Source of the DNA: Fictibacillus fluitans
GTDB lineage: Bacteria > Bacillota > Bacilli > Bacillales > Fictibacillaceae
Length of the DNA: 50,224 nucleotides
Reading direction: 5' to 3'
Assembly (NCBI RefSeq): GCF_030418125.1
Contig: NZ_JAUHTR010000024.1
Coordinates: forward strand, 1-50,224
Positions 1 through 8,503 of this stretch are shown here, one piece after another. The number at the start of each line of letters is the position of its first letter. Position 1 is the first letter of the stretch. Position numbers and translations under genes: made by a program. The notes beneath the pieces are model-generated. The model did not search any database, had not been told where the DNA came from, and saw nothing but the letters and a program-made list of their open reading frames with translations.

Positions 1-3
1 GTT

Positions 4-20
4 AAAAGGCCGGGCTTTTG
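4..20 (-). terminator. Possible terminator after mqnC
   Basis: An inverted AAAAGsCCGGsCTTTT element lies just after the mqnC stop. It is short and cut by the window edge, so the call is weak. Confidence 0.3.
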
Positions 21-25
21 GTTCA

Positions 26-1132
26 TTAGTTTTGCATCACGAAATCTTTTTCTGCGGTTTCTTCACCGTCAAAAACGCGCAAGGTTTCATACTTCGTATT
101 GCGCTGGGCCGGAATTTTACCGGCTTCACGGATCAGACGCAGGGTCAGGTTCGTATTTACTTTATGAGTGGTTCCTGCTGCTGAAACCACATTTTCCTCC
201 ATCATGGTGCTTCCGAAATCGTTGCAGCCGTAATGAAGGGACTTTTTGCCCACTTCAGGCCCCATTGTTACCCAGGAAGACTGGAAGTTGGAAATGTTAT
301 CAAGGAACAGGCGGGAGATTGCCACGTTTTTCAAATACTCTCTTGGTGAAGTTTTTTCCCCTTTTAAGTTGGTATTATCCGGCTGGAACGTCCAGGAGAT
401 GAAGGCAAGGAAGCAGTTGGTTTCATCCTGTGCGTCGCGTACCCGCTGCAGATGCATGGCCCGTTCTTCAAAGGTTTCACCAAAGCCAATCACCATCGTA
501 GCAGTGGAATGAAGCCCGACTTTCTTCGCCGTTTTCATGCACTCCATCCAATCTTTCCATGATCCTTTCAACCGGCTGATTTTTTTTCTCGTCCGGTCGT
601 CCAGTATCTCTGCTCCTCCCCCAGGAAGTGAATCAAGTCCTGCTGCTTTCAGCTCGGTCAGCACTTCCTCAAGAGTCAGCCCGGAAACCTCAACCATTTT
701 CCAGATTTCTGCCGGTGAAAAAGAGTGCATTGTAATATCGAAGCGCTTCTTAATATTGCGAAGCAGGTCAGTATAATAAGAGAACGGAAGGTTCGGATTG
801 GTTCCACCCTGCATCAGGATTTCAGTCCCGCCAACATCCAGTGTTTCCTGAATCTTTTGGAAGATCACCTCATCATCCAATACATAGCCTTCTTTGCTTC
901 CGGGCGGGCGGTAAAACGCGCAGAAACGGCAGTATGTATCACAAAAGTTTGTATAGTTGACGTTTCTCCCGATTACAAAGGTTGTAATCGGTTCCGGGTG
1001 CCAACGCTTCATAATTACGTCGGCCGCTTCCCCCATCTTTTCCACTTCATCACTTTCATACAGAGCAACCGCATCTTCGACGGTCAAGCGTTTGCCATCC
1101 AGTGCTTTTTGCAAAATCGCATCAATGCTCAT
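26..1132 (-). CDS. mqnC: Cyclic dehypoxanthinyl futalosine synthase (radical SAM)
   Basis: This 368-residue protein is a radical SAM enzyme of the MqnC family, which cyclises dehypoxanthine futalosine in the futalosine route to menaquinone. The cluster-binding motif CDTYCRFCAFYR sits near residues 64-75, giving the CX3CX2C cysteines, followed by the family-typical GGTNPNLP and LPGGGAEIL segments. Length matches the family. The ATG at 1132 has a TGGAGGT ribosome site 7 bases upstream. It stands alone: no mqnA, mqnB, mqnD or mqnE is visible here, and the left neighbour is outside the window. B. subtilis itself uses the MenFDHBEC route, so this gene separates the host from that species. Function by family is fairly sure; whether the whole pathway operates cannot be told from this window. 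Confidence 0.9.
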   Translation of the reverse strand: MSIDAILQKALDGKRLTVEDAVALYESDEVEKMGEAADVIMKRWHPEPITTFVIGRNVNYTNFCDTYCRFCAFYRPPGSKEGYVLDDEVIFQKIQETLDVGGTEILMQGGTNPNLPFSYYTDLLRNIKKRFDITMHSFSPAEIWKMVEVSGLTLEEVLTELKAAGLDSLPGGGAEILDDRTRKKISRLKGSWKDWMECMKTAKKVGLHSTATMVIGFGETFEERAMHLQRVRDAQDETNCFLAFISWTFQPDNTNLKGEKTSPREYLKNVAISRLFLDNISNFQSSWVTMGPEVGKKSLHYGCNDFGSTMMEENVVSAAGTTHKVNTNLTLRLIREAGKIPAQRNTKYETLRVFDGEETAEKDFVMQN

Positions 1133-1268
1133 TTATATTACCTCCAGTTACGGAACATCTTATGTAGCATTCTATAATCCTATCATAGTTTCATGAAATT
1201 TGTGAAGCAAACAAACAGGCAGCCTACCTTCACAAAACACGGGCGGCCCAAGAAGTCTGGCAGCCGTA

Positions 1269-1350
1269 GATTTCCGTTCCAGGTCGCTCGCTTTCCATGG
1301 GGCGTGCGGTGAGCCCACAGGAGTCTCGCTCCTTCCACTATAATCAACTT
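1269..1350. repeat. Degenerate copy of a Bacillaceae intergenic repeat
   Basis: The 300-base gap between mqnC and gdh holds a segment of the form GATTTCCG..CAGG.CGCTCGCTTTCC..GGGGCG.GCGGTGAGCC joined directly to CACAGGAGTCTCGC.CCTTCC. From memory, this resembles the two ends of a roughly 120-base repeat common between genes in many Bacillus-group genomes, with the middle missing here: the junction would be near 1315/1316. No ORF or transposase is attached. The rest of the gap (1140-1265) shows nothing recognisable apart from the mqnC upstream region. Confidence 0.5.
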
Positions 1351-1371
1351 TTCATGGAAGCTTTTTACGAT

Positions 1372-1420
1372 AAAAAAGAGGCCACCTGAAGGTCAATTTT
1401 TGACTTTCAGGATAGCCCCG
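1372..1420 (-). terminator. gdh terminator (bidirectional)
   Basis: A long stem pairs GAGGCCACCTGAAGGTCA (1378 onward) with the complementary stretch ending near 1418. It is followed by a T-run when read on the minus strand, 13 bases after the gdh stop. A T-run on the other side means it could also work on the plus strand. Confidence 0.85.
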
Positions 1421-1432
1421 ATTTTTTTATGA

Positions 1433-2236
<804 letters not shown>

Positions 2237-3088
2237 TTAAGATTTTGTAAATCCGAGCATAACGCCGCCCGCAATAATGAGTAAACAACCCGCAATAACA
2301 AATATGACCTGGCGTTTTGACTTCTTTTCCTTCAAGATGAAAATCCCGCCAAGCGTGGATATGATAATCCCCGTCTGGGATAATGAAAAGCTCGTCGCCA
2401 CACCGATTTTGGGCAAGGAAAGCAGCAGTGTAATGTTTCCTGCGCTCCAAATCAGCCCTGTTACTATGTTTCTTAATGCAAATTTATTAAACGGTTTCCC
2501 TGTGAACGTGAGAAGTAAACCACCGACAAACATACCTACTGCCTGGGGGAGAATGGCTTCCCAGCCACCGATTTTAAACCAATTTACAATTACCACATAG
2601 CCAACATAGCCCGCTGTTGAAAGCAGGAGAATAAGCAAGCCCTTTTTGGTGCTTCCCCCGCCGTTTTCATTGCTTTTATCTTTAATGGACGTGAAAACAG
2701 CCCCCAAGATGATCACAACGATCGCAATGATTCCAATAATAATTTCAGTTTTTGTTTTCCACTCATGAAAAACGAGCACCCCAAACAAGGTGGTTCCAAA
2801 CAGCTGCATCCCGGTAGAAAGAGGAACAGCCTTGGACACACCAAGATGATCAACACTCGCAAATTGGAACCGCTGGCCCACGACCCACAGGGCACCGGAT
2901 ATTACGCCAATCGTTAAAACAAATGTATTGATATCGGGTGAGACAATAAAAAACGTGATGACGGAAAAAACCAGAGCGCCAAGGGTCATGCCAAGGGTCT
3001 GGCTGTAAGAGTCTCCCCCCAGTTTTTGGCTGACCAGCACAATGCTTCCCCAGCACACGGCAGTAACTACTGCTAAAAGTATTCCCAT
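2237..3088 (-). CDS. glcU: Glucose uptake protein (GRP transporter family)
   Basis: An integral membrane protein of 283 residues with about ten hydrophobic segments, typical of the GlcU/RbsU glucose/ribose porter family, which takes up sugar by proton symport. Two possible ATG codons lie six bases apart (3094 and 3088). I chose 3088 because AAAGGA is 8 bases upstream, while the first ATG would be almost touching it. It is followed after 15 bases by gdh, so the pair imports glucose and oxidises it directly. A possible forespore promoter lies upstream, and dnaI behind it is closed by its own terminator. Confidence 0.9.
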   Translation of the reverse strand: MGILLAVVTAVCWGSIVLVSQKLGGDSYSQTLGMTLGALVFSVITFFIVSPDINTFVLTIGVISGALWVVGQRFQFASVDHLGVSKAVPLSTGMQLFGTTLFGVLVFHEWKTKTEIIIGIIAIVVIILGAVFTSIKDKSNENGGGSTKKGLLILLLSTAGYVGYVVIVNWFKIGGWEAILPQAVGMFVGGLLLTFTGKPFNKFALRNIVTGLIWSAGNITLLLSLPKIGVATSFSLSQTGIIISTLGGIFILKEKKSKRQVIFVIAGCLLIIAGGVMLGFTKS

Positions 3089-3124
3089 ATTCATTTCCTT
3101 TCTTTCTGCTGATTCTATAGATGA

Positions 3125-3154
3125 TAGTATTAGCATCTTCCCCCAGAATCATCA
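3125..3154 (-). promoter_or_regulatory. Possible sigma-G-like promoter of glcU-gdh
   Basis: On the minus strand AATACTA (3125-3131, compare the forespore -10 CATACTA) is 17 bases from TGATGA (3149-3154). The match is partial. The call leans on the known forespore expression of glcU-gdh in B. subtilis. Confidence 0.3.
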
Positions 3155-3162
3155 GTTCAAAC

Positions 3163-3193
3163 AAAAAACCTTTGCCAATGAATGGCAAAGGTT
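3163..3193 (-). terminator. dnaI operon terminator
   Basis: A perfect 11-bp stem AACCTTTGCCA/TGGCAAAGGTT with a 5-base loop is followed by six T on the minus strand. It lies 10 bases beyond the dnaI stop and separates nrdR-dnaB-dnaI from glcU-gdh. Confidence 0.9.
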
Positions 3194-3202
3194 TTCGTTT
3201 CT

Positions 3203-4141
3203 TTATTGTAACGACCTGAAGTTTTTGTCTCCGCCGATAAAAACCGGAACAGTAAGGTGGCGGATCCGTTCCATAATTCGTTTCCCCTTTGCCTCCTCGA
3301 GGCCTCCCTTTTGGGAGTAGGAAAAGTGCTCTTCCAGCAAGGAAAAATCATAATTGGAGGTATATAAGGTCGGCAGCCGTTCCATCATGCGGTATTGCAG
3401 AATGACACCGATAATTTCATCTCTGACCCAATTGGTCATATTCTCCGCTCCGATATCATCCAGCATCAAGACAGGAACAGTTTTCAGCAGCTCCATTTTT
3501 TCATTGAATGACCCATCGGAGAGACTGTTTTTCATTTCCCGTAGAAATTCGGGAGTATGGACTAGCAGCGAAGAGATCTGGCGCTCTGCCAGCCTGTTCG
3601 CAATCGCTCCGAGAAGATAGGTCTTTCCAACGCCGAATTTCCCGTAAAAATAAAGTCCTTTGCATTCCTCGCCAGCTGCCACCTTTTTTACAAACTCAGC
3701 AGCGGATCCAATCGCCTCTTTCCGGTCCTGATCAATACTGTGCAGCCGGTCGAAAGAAGCCTGGAGAATATCCCTTGGAATAAAATAGCTTTTAATTAGA
3801 GCGGTCATCGATTTTTGCTTCTCATCCTGCTTTTTCAAGAAGCATTTCTCATAAAAGATTTCTATCTGATCTTTATCCGCAGTGAGCACAGGCTGGTAGC
3901 CCTGCATCAAATTCGGGCATCGTTCAAGACCCGGGCAATTGTCGCAGTTATGCCTTTCCTTGGAGTACTCATACAGCTTGGTGAGCCCTTTTTCCAGGTT
4001 GACTTCGTTGATGCCAGGGTTCGCTTCCATAAAAGAAGCGACATACGGATCTTGGAGTATCTGCTGCTTAATACGGTCAAGCTGCCTTCTAAGCTGGTCG
4101 TACCCTTCCATCTTTTTTACAGCGTCAGTAATGGATTCCAA
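3203..4141 (-). CDS. dnaI: Primosomal helicase loader DnaI
   Basis: AAA+ ATPase of 312 residues that loads the replicative helicase at the origin and at restart sites. The N-terminal half has the zinc-binding cluster NCDNCPGLERCPN near residues 65-77. The C-terminal half has Walker A GKFGVGKTYLLG near 165 and Walker B VLMLDDIGAE near 229. Length equals the B. subtilis protein (311). An AAGGGGGG ribosome site precedes the ATG at 4141. It follows dnaB by 14 bases and the two act in the same DnaD-DnaB-DnaI loading pathway. A terminator follows directly. Confidence 0.95.
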   Translation of the reverse strand: MESITDAVKKMEGYDQLRRQLDRIKQQILQDPYVASFMEANPGINEVNLEKGLTKLYEYSKERHNCDNCPGLERCPNLMQGYQPVLTADKDQIEIFYEKCFLKKQDEKQKSMTALIKSYFIPRDILQASFDRLHSIDQDRKEAIGSAAEFVKKVAAGEECKGLYFYGKFGVGKTYLLGAIANRLAERQISSLLVHTPEFLREMKNSLSDGSFNEKMELLKTVPVLMLDDIGAENMTNWVRDEIIGVILQYRMMERLPTLYTSNYDFSLLEEHFSYSQKGGLEEAKGKRIMERIRHLTVPVFIGGDKNFRSLQ

Positions 4142-4155
4142 TGTTGATCCCCCCT

Positions 4156-5526
4156 TTAAATTTCTTTAAGCAAGTTTTCCAGCCATTGCTGATTTTGCTC
4201 TTCTTCTTCATTGATGTTTGGACTGGACTTCTCTGCAGGCGCGTTTTCTTCCTTAAGCCAATCCGGCAGTCTTGGCGCCTTTCTTTGCGATGTATTTCGC
4301 TGAAAGGATGTATTTTTCCGTTCCTGCCAGTCTTTGTATTTCTTTTGCTCGGAACGGGCGAGTGCCATCGCTTCGGGCACCGTTTTTACTTTTTTTCTCG
4401 CCCAGTGGCTGGCGATTTTTTCGACAAATGACCGGGTAAGCTTTAGGTCGTTCGTTTTTAATACATAATCGATCAATACGTTTACGACGCCCGGGGTCAA
4501 TTTTTGCTCAAGGATCAGGTAGCTGACAATATTCAGGTCGGCTTCGGCCGGCCTTGTTCCTGACTGATGCTCGAGCAGCTGAAAAGGAGACACCTCTTCA
4601 AAGTATTTTATCATTTTCTCTTCTTCAGTCACAGGTTCGGCACTCATGGTTTTCAAACCGTGCGGCTGGGTCCGGAGAGCCATTTGCGGAAGCTGGTTAT
4701 TGTTTTCAATCCGGTACCATTTCTGAACTTCTTTTCGAAGATTTTCTTCGGTCAGCTCTCCATGAATATGGTAGGCGCTCTGAATCTGCCGGCTCATTTC
4801 AAGTGGTTCCATTTGATACACATAAGCGAGCTTCACAATTGCTTCCCGGATGGCAGGCGTAATCACCTCTTTGGGCAAAATAAAGCTGGAAATGCTTGAA
4901 ACGAGCAAGTCAAAATCAAATTCCTCTGCTGAAATGTCCAGCGTCCTGCCCGGCATACGATCCGTCAGCCTTCCGTTGGCGCCTTCCTGAATTTCCGAAT
5001 ACGTTCCGGTGGTCATCTCCGAAGGATGCAGGGAGGCGAAAATATCGCTGAACGATGCGGTAACCTCTTCAAAATCATCCGCTTCCGCTTCTTCCCTCAC
5101 AAAATGATCCCTCATCTCGCAATACTTGGATTTCCCCAGCCGGTTGTACAAATAAATATTAAGCACTCCATCATTGAAAAAAGCAGCCGGAGAAAGCGGA
5201 GTCTGCAATTCATACAGAAAAAGCTTTGATTCATTTTCTTCTTTTTTATAGGTTTTCAATAAACCAATGGCTTCGAGCTTCTTGCGTGCTGCGATAATAT
5301 CTTTTAATGAAAACTGGGTAACATTCATCAGGCGCTGATGAGTTTGGGGGTTTTCAGCCTCCATCTCTGCATCACACCAGAATGTCATATATAAACTATA
5401 GGCAAAAGCCCCTATTAACGGCTGGTACAGCATGGTCAATACTTTGCGGTCTACATCATGAAGATAGCCGCTAAATTGAACCTCATATGTATCCACCGGG
5501 ACAATTTCTTTCCAGTGTACACTCAT
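4156..5526 (-). CDS. dnaB: Replication initiation and membrane attachment protein DnaB
   Basis: A 456-residue DnaB of the Firmicutes type: the primosome and membrane-attachment protein, not the helicase. The start MSVHWKEIVPVDTYEV and the YQPLIGAFAYSLYMTFW segment match the family N-terminus. The C-terminal part (LTPGVVNVLIDYVL, then KYKDWQERK) is the DnaB/DnaD DDBH2 domain. I chose the ATG at 5526 over a GTG at 5535 because AAAGGTGAG lies 4-5 bases before the ATG and overlaps the GTG. It lies between nrdR and dnaI, as in B. subtilis. Confidence 0.93.
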   Translation of the reverse strand: MSVHWKEIVPVDTYEVQFSGYLHDVDRKVLTMLYQPLIGAFAYSLYMTFWCDAEMEAENPQTHQRLMNVTQFSLKDIIAARKKLEAIGLLKTYKKEENESKLFLYELQTPLSPAAFFNDGVLNIYLYNRLGKSKYCEMRDHFVREEAEADDFEEVTASFSDIFASLHPSEMTTGTYSEIQEGANGRLTDRMPGRTLDISAEEFDFDLLVSSISSFILPKEVITPAIREAIVKLAYVYQMEPLEMSRQIQSAYHIHGELTEENLRKEVQKWYRIENNNQLPQMALRTQPHGLKTMSAEPVTEEEKMIKYFEEVSPFQLLEHQSGTRPAEADLNIVSYLILEQKLTPGVVNVLIDYVLKTNDLKLTRSFVEKIASHWARKKVKTVPEAMALARSEQKKYKDWQERKNTSFQRNTSQRKAPRLPDWLKEENAPAEKSSPNINEEEEQNQQWLENLLKEI

Positions 5527-5584
5527 GGTTCTCACCTTTCAAAAAAAAATTTCTGTTGTTGCAGAGGATATAGAGCCCTTTCGA

Positions 5585-5618
5585 TAAAAAAAAGCGTAAA
5601 ACCGGTTCTGTCTTACGC
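5585..5618 (-). terminator. Weak terminator between nrdR and dnaB
   Basis: GCGTAA/TTACGC stem with an AACCGGTT-containing loop, followed by eight T on the minus strand. The six-base stem is weak. It may reduce rather than stop read-through from nrdR into dnaB. Confidence 0.5.
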
Positions 5619-5621
5619 AGG

Positions 5622-6083
5622 TCAGTGCTCGTCTTTTTTTATCAGATCCTTCAGTTCCTGAATAAATACATTAATGTCCTTGAATTGCCGGTAAACCGAA
5701 GCAAATCGGACATACGCTACTTCGTCCGTGTCTGCAAGGTAATCCATGACTTTTTCGCCGACTTCCTGGCTGTTAATCTCAGATGTCCCCTGGTTACGGA
5801 GATCTTTTTCTATATTATCCACGATATTTTCAAGAACTTCCAAGGGAACAGGGCGCTTTTCACAGGCCTTAATGAGTCCGCGGAGAATCTTTTCCCGGCT
5901 GAATTCTTCCCTTGTACCATCTTTTTTTACAACAATGAGCGGTATTTCTTCAACGGTTTCAAATGTGGTAAATCGATAGTTGCATGATTCGCATTCACGT
6001 CGACGGCGAATCGATCTTCCTGAATGAACGGGTCGGGAATCAAGCACTTTTGTACCGTTATATTGACAGGACGGACAACGCAA
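5622..6083 (-). CDS. nrdR: Transcriptional repressor NrdR (TTG start)
   Basis: A 153-residue ATP/dATP-sensing repressor of ribonucleotide reductase genes. The N-terminal zinc ribbon has CPSC at residues 3-6 and CESC near 31-34. The basic SIRRRREC strip and the ATP-cone (RFTTFE through [13 protein letters not shown]) follow. Length is typical. The start is TTG at 6083, with GGAG about 10 bases upstream. No in-frame ATG or GTG is nearby, and the family begins MRCPxC, so TTG is well supported. It heads nrdR-dnaB-dnaI, linking dNTP supply to replication initiation. Confidence 0.94.
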   Translation of the reverse strand: MRCPSCQYNGTKVLDSRPVHSGRSIRRRRECESCNYRFTTFETVEEIPLIVVKKDGTREEFSREKILRGLIKACEKRPVPLEVLENIVDNIEKDLRNQGTSEINSQEVGEKVMDYLADTDEVAYVRFASVYRQFKDINVFIQELKDLIKKDEH

Positions 6084-6158
6084 TGCAGATCAACTCCAAA
6101 AATTAATGTTCCTCTACTATAATTCTATCTTAGACAAAAGGAGGGCGGGTGACAAGAA

Positions 6159-6554
6159 TTAATTGTTTTCCATTAATGATGTTCCGATATATTCAAGCTT
6201 TCCTTTTAGTTCTTCCGTTACATTGGCAATCACTTTTTTACTGTAACCAAAGTCAACAGGAAGGGCAGACTCCGTGGAAACATTGAAATCGATAGCGGTA
6301 CGGTAGGGCCTGAGACTGGTGGCGGTTACAACAACAAACGCTTTTCGGGGTGAGAGGACTTGAAAGGACAATTCGCCTCTTTCCTTGGACGAGCCGAGCA
6401 GCTTGTAATTCTGTTTTTGACGGACTAATTCTTCCACAGCATCCATGACATTATTGCGGTTGGCCTTAAAATAAGGCGTTCTGAGCAAGGGGTCATAATG
6501 TTTTTCGGAAGTTTCTGAATTATTTTTCAAAATGTTTTGCAAACGTCGTAGCAT
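6159..6554 (-). CDS. Conserved hypothetical protein, 131 residues
   Basis: I do not recognise a characterised family. The protein is soluble, with no signal peptide or membrane segment: a basic N-terminus (MLRRLQNILKN), a helical middle, and beta-rich stretches (GELSFQVLSPRKAFVVVTATSLRPYRTAIDFNV is about residues 60-95). A strong GAGGAGG ribosome site precedes the ATG. It sits between speD and nrdR, where B. subtilis also has uncharacterised genes, so it is probably a Bacillaceae core gene. The terminator on its upstream side isolates it from speD, so its promoter should lie in 6555-6595. Confidence 0.75.
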   Translation of the reverse strand: MLRRLQNILKNNSETSEKHYDPLLRTPYFKANRNNVMDAVEELVRQKQNYKLLGSSKERGELSFQVLSPRKAFVVVTATSLRPYRTAIDFNVSTESALPVDFGYSKKVIANVTEELKGKLEYIGTSLMENN

Positions 6555-6594
6555 GGTCTTCCTCCTCAGGGTTGTTATTTATAGAATAACATGT

Positions 6595-6628
6595 AAAAAA
6601 AGAGGTGCAAATTACACACCTCTTTTTT
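6595..6628 (-). terminator. speD terminator (bidirectional)
   Basis: AGAGGTG/CACCTCT stem (6601-6607 with 6617-6623), flanked by an A-run on one side and a T-run on the other, 13 bases after the speD stop. Confidence 0.9.
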
Positions 6629-6640
6629 ATTTGACTTTTA

Positions 6641-7024
6641 TTATTGATTAGCGGCAACTTTATTTTTAACTATGACAGGACCCATTCCACGCGGAACCTC
6701 TAAATTTTCACGGCTGTTTGCTTCCAATGCCTGTGAAATATAATCAGCAGCCACATTCGGATCAATTCGATCCCCACAAGTGTATACGTCAATGCTTGCA
6801 TAACCATGCTCTGGAAAACTGTGGATGGTCAGATGAGATTCTGAGATAATGACAACTCCGCTAACTCCGTGCGGTGCAAATTTATGAAAAGCCACCTCAC
6901 GAACCTCTGCGCCTGCTCTCAAAGCAGCGTCAACAAACGTTTCTTCAATAAATCTCATGTCATTCAGCTTCTCACTGTTACATCCCCATAATTCGGCAAT
7001 TACGTGTCTTCCCATTGTATCCAT
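6641..7024 (-). CDS. speD: S-adenosylmethionine decarboxylase proenzyme
   Basis: A 127-residue prokaryotic class AdoMet decarboxylase that makes the aminopropyl donor for spermidine. It is made as a proenzyme and cleaves itself before the serine in [13 protein letters not shown] (near residues 62-74) to form the pyruvoyl cofactor. The catalytic CGD motif (YTCGD) follows near 83. The N-terminus [15 protein letters not shown] matches the family. An AAGGGGG site about 11 bases before the ATG is the ribosome site. Unlike an operon with gapB, speD here has its own promoter and a long structured leader, described separately. Confidence 0.95.
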   Translation of the reverse strand: MDTMGRHVIAELWGCNSEKLNDMRFIEETFVDAALRAGAEVREVAFHKFAPHGVSGVVIISESHLTIHSFPEHGYASIDVYTCGDRIDPNVAADYISQALEANSRENLEVPRGMGPVIVKNKVAANQ

Positions 7025-7166
7025 AATAGCATAGTCCCCCTTAAAAAATTTTCATGCCTTCAAGCATGCGGTATTGAACATCTACCACGGGGGAAAGTTA
7101 GTCCTAAGAGGTCCTAACCCTTTAAGTAGAATCCAACGCCTTGGTTTGCTTTATTTGAAGTTCACG
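7025..7166 (-). promoter_or_regulatory. Long structured leader of speD
   Basis: About 140 bases separate the predicted transcription start from the speD ATG. On the minus strand the leader contains a direct repeat TTAGGAC-ctc-TTAGGAC, enclosed by GGGTTAG paired with CTAAC..CCC (about 7092-7120). A second stem CATGC/GCATG lies just before a T-run and the ribosome site (7046-7068). I recognise no known riboswitch class. A structured polyamine- or AdoMet-responsive leader is possible but is inference. Confidence 0.4.
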
Positions 7167-7172
7167 AATCAT

Positions 7173-7201
7173 AGTATACTTGTTTTAATTTTTATTTGCA
7201 A
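7173..7201 (-). promoter_or_regulatory. Sigma-A promoter of speD
   Basis: TTGCAA (7196-7201) and TATACT (7173-7178) read on the minus strand with exactly 17 bases between them. Confidence 0.7.
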
Positions 7202-7280
7202 TAACCTGATTCAATTTTTTCTGTGAATATTATATATGGAAAGTATTCGCACGACTTAGCGAAATATCGTACGGAGACAC

Positions 7281-7313
7281 AAAAAAGAACAGCACCGAAT
7301 AATTCGGTGCTGT
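7281..7313 (-). terminator. gapB terminator
   Basis: A perfect 12-bp stem ACAGCACCGAAT/ATTCGGTGCTGT, with a one-base centre, is followed by a T-run on the minus strand just beyond the gapB stop. Confidence 0.92.
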
Positions 7314-7330
7314 CAGATGCCTTCCTCTGA

Positions 7331-8368
7331 TCAGGAAGGAATTTTAATATTTTCTTTTTGTTTAAGACCTGCGGCAACCAAACCAGCCAGATCGACAACA
7401 CGGCAGGAATAACCCCATTCATTATCATACCATGCCAGCACTTTCACTTTTCTGTTCTCTATTACCATGGTAGAGAGTCCGTCAATAATGGATGAATTTT
7501 CATTTCCGTTGTAATCAATGGAAACCAGTGGCTCATCACTATAGCCAAGGATGCCCTTCAAAGGTCCGTTTGCAGCTGACTTCAGAACCTCATTGATTCT
7601 CTCTTCCGTCACATCTGTTTTAAGGTCGGCCACAAAATCCACCAGTGACACATTCGGAGTAGGCACACGCAGCGCCATACCGTTGAGCTTGCCCGTAAGA
7701 TGAGGCAGCACTTTGGCAATCGCTTTGGCCGCCCCTGTGGATGTAGGGATAATGGACTGCCCGCATGCACGCGCACGGCGAAGGTCTTTATGTGGATTAT
7801 CTATATTCTTTTGGTCATTTGTATAGGCATGTACCGTTGTCATCATTCCTGATTCAATGCCAAACTGGTCATCCAGCACCTTTACCACCGGTGCAAGGCA
7901 ATTGGTCGTGCAAGATGCGTTGGAAATAATATGGTGTGTATCCGGGTTGTAATCGCTCTCATTCACGCCCATAACAATGGTTACATCCTCATCTTTTCCC
8001 GGGGCGGTAATAATCACTTTCTTTGCGCCCGCCTGCAAATGATAGCCAGCGGTTTCCTGGCATTTAAATTTCCCCGTTGCTTCGATCACAATATCAATAC
8101 CCAGCCCTTTCCAAGGGAGCTCTCTTGGATCACGTGAATTAAGAAGCAGAATCTTTTGCCCGTCCACCATTAAGTATCCTTCATGGGCAGCGACTTCACC
8201 TTTATAAGTTCCATGGATGGAGTCATACTTTATCATATGTGCCAGCGTTTCAGGAGGATAACTGGCATTGATCGCCATTACATCAAATTCATTATTTTTT
8301 TCCATCATTTTTCGAAAAACCATTCTTCCGATTCGCCCGAGTCCATTAATCGCTACTTTTGCTTTCAT
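7331..8368 (-). CDS. gapB: Glyceraldehyde-3-phosphate dehydrogenase, gluconeogenic type
   Basis: A 345-residue GAPDH with the nucleotide loop NGLGRIGR at residues 8-15 and the catalytic cysteine in SNASCTTNCLAP near 153-157. The NINASY-like NAS segment after the first beta-strand and the position beside speD and coaE identify the GapB type, which in B. subtilis prefers NADP+ and works in gluconeogenesis. A GGAGGG ribosome site precedes the ATG. The promoter overlaps a sequence matching the CcpN operator consensus, which supports repression by glycolytic carbon. A strong terminator ends the transcript before speD. Confidence 0.93.
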   Translation of the reverse strand: MKAKVAINGLGRIGRMVFRKMMEKNNEFDVMAINASYPPETLAHMIKYDSIHGTYKGEVAAHEGYLMVDGQKILLLNSRDPRELPWKGLGIDIVIEATGKFKCQETAGYHLQAGAKKVIITAPGKDEDVTIVMGVNESDYNPDTHHIISNASCTTNCLAPVVKVLDDQFGIESGMMTTVHAYTNDQKNIDNPHKDLRRARACGQSIIPTSTGAAKAIAKVLPHLTGKLNGMALRVPTPNVSLVDFVADLKTDVTEERINEVLKSAANGPLKGILGYSDEPLVSIDYNGNENSSIIDGLSTMVIENRKVKVLAWYDNEWGYSCRVVDLAGLVAAGLKQKENIKIPS

Positions 8369-8421
8369 GGTATGCTCCCTCCAAATATGTGTTATACTCT
8401 TTTCTCTCTTTTGCTATGATT

Positions 8422-8432
8422 AGTATAGCATA
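8422..8432 (-). promoter_or_regulatory. CcpN operator over the gapB -10 box
   Basis: TATGCTATACT on the minus strand fits every position of the CcpN consensus TRTGHYATAYW (consensus recalled from B. subtilis work) and contains the -10 box TATACT. The -35 region is poor, as expected for a regulated promoter. Confidence 0.65.
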
Positions 8433-8471
8433 ATTGAACTAAAAAAGAACACTATTTTGTAAAAACGGGCT

Positions 8472-8503
8472 AAAAAATAACCCTCTGCCTAATCAGAGGG
8501 TTA
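8472..8503 (-). terminator. coaE terminator overlapping its stop codon
   Basis: The 10-bp perfect stem TAACCCTCTG/CAGAGGGTTA (8478-8487 with 8494-8503) begins within the coaE stop codon. It is followed by six T on the minus strand. Confidence 0.9.
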
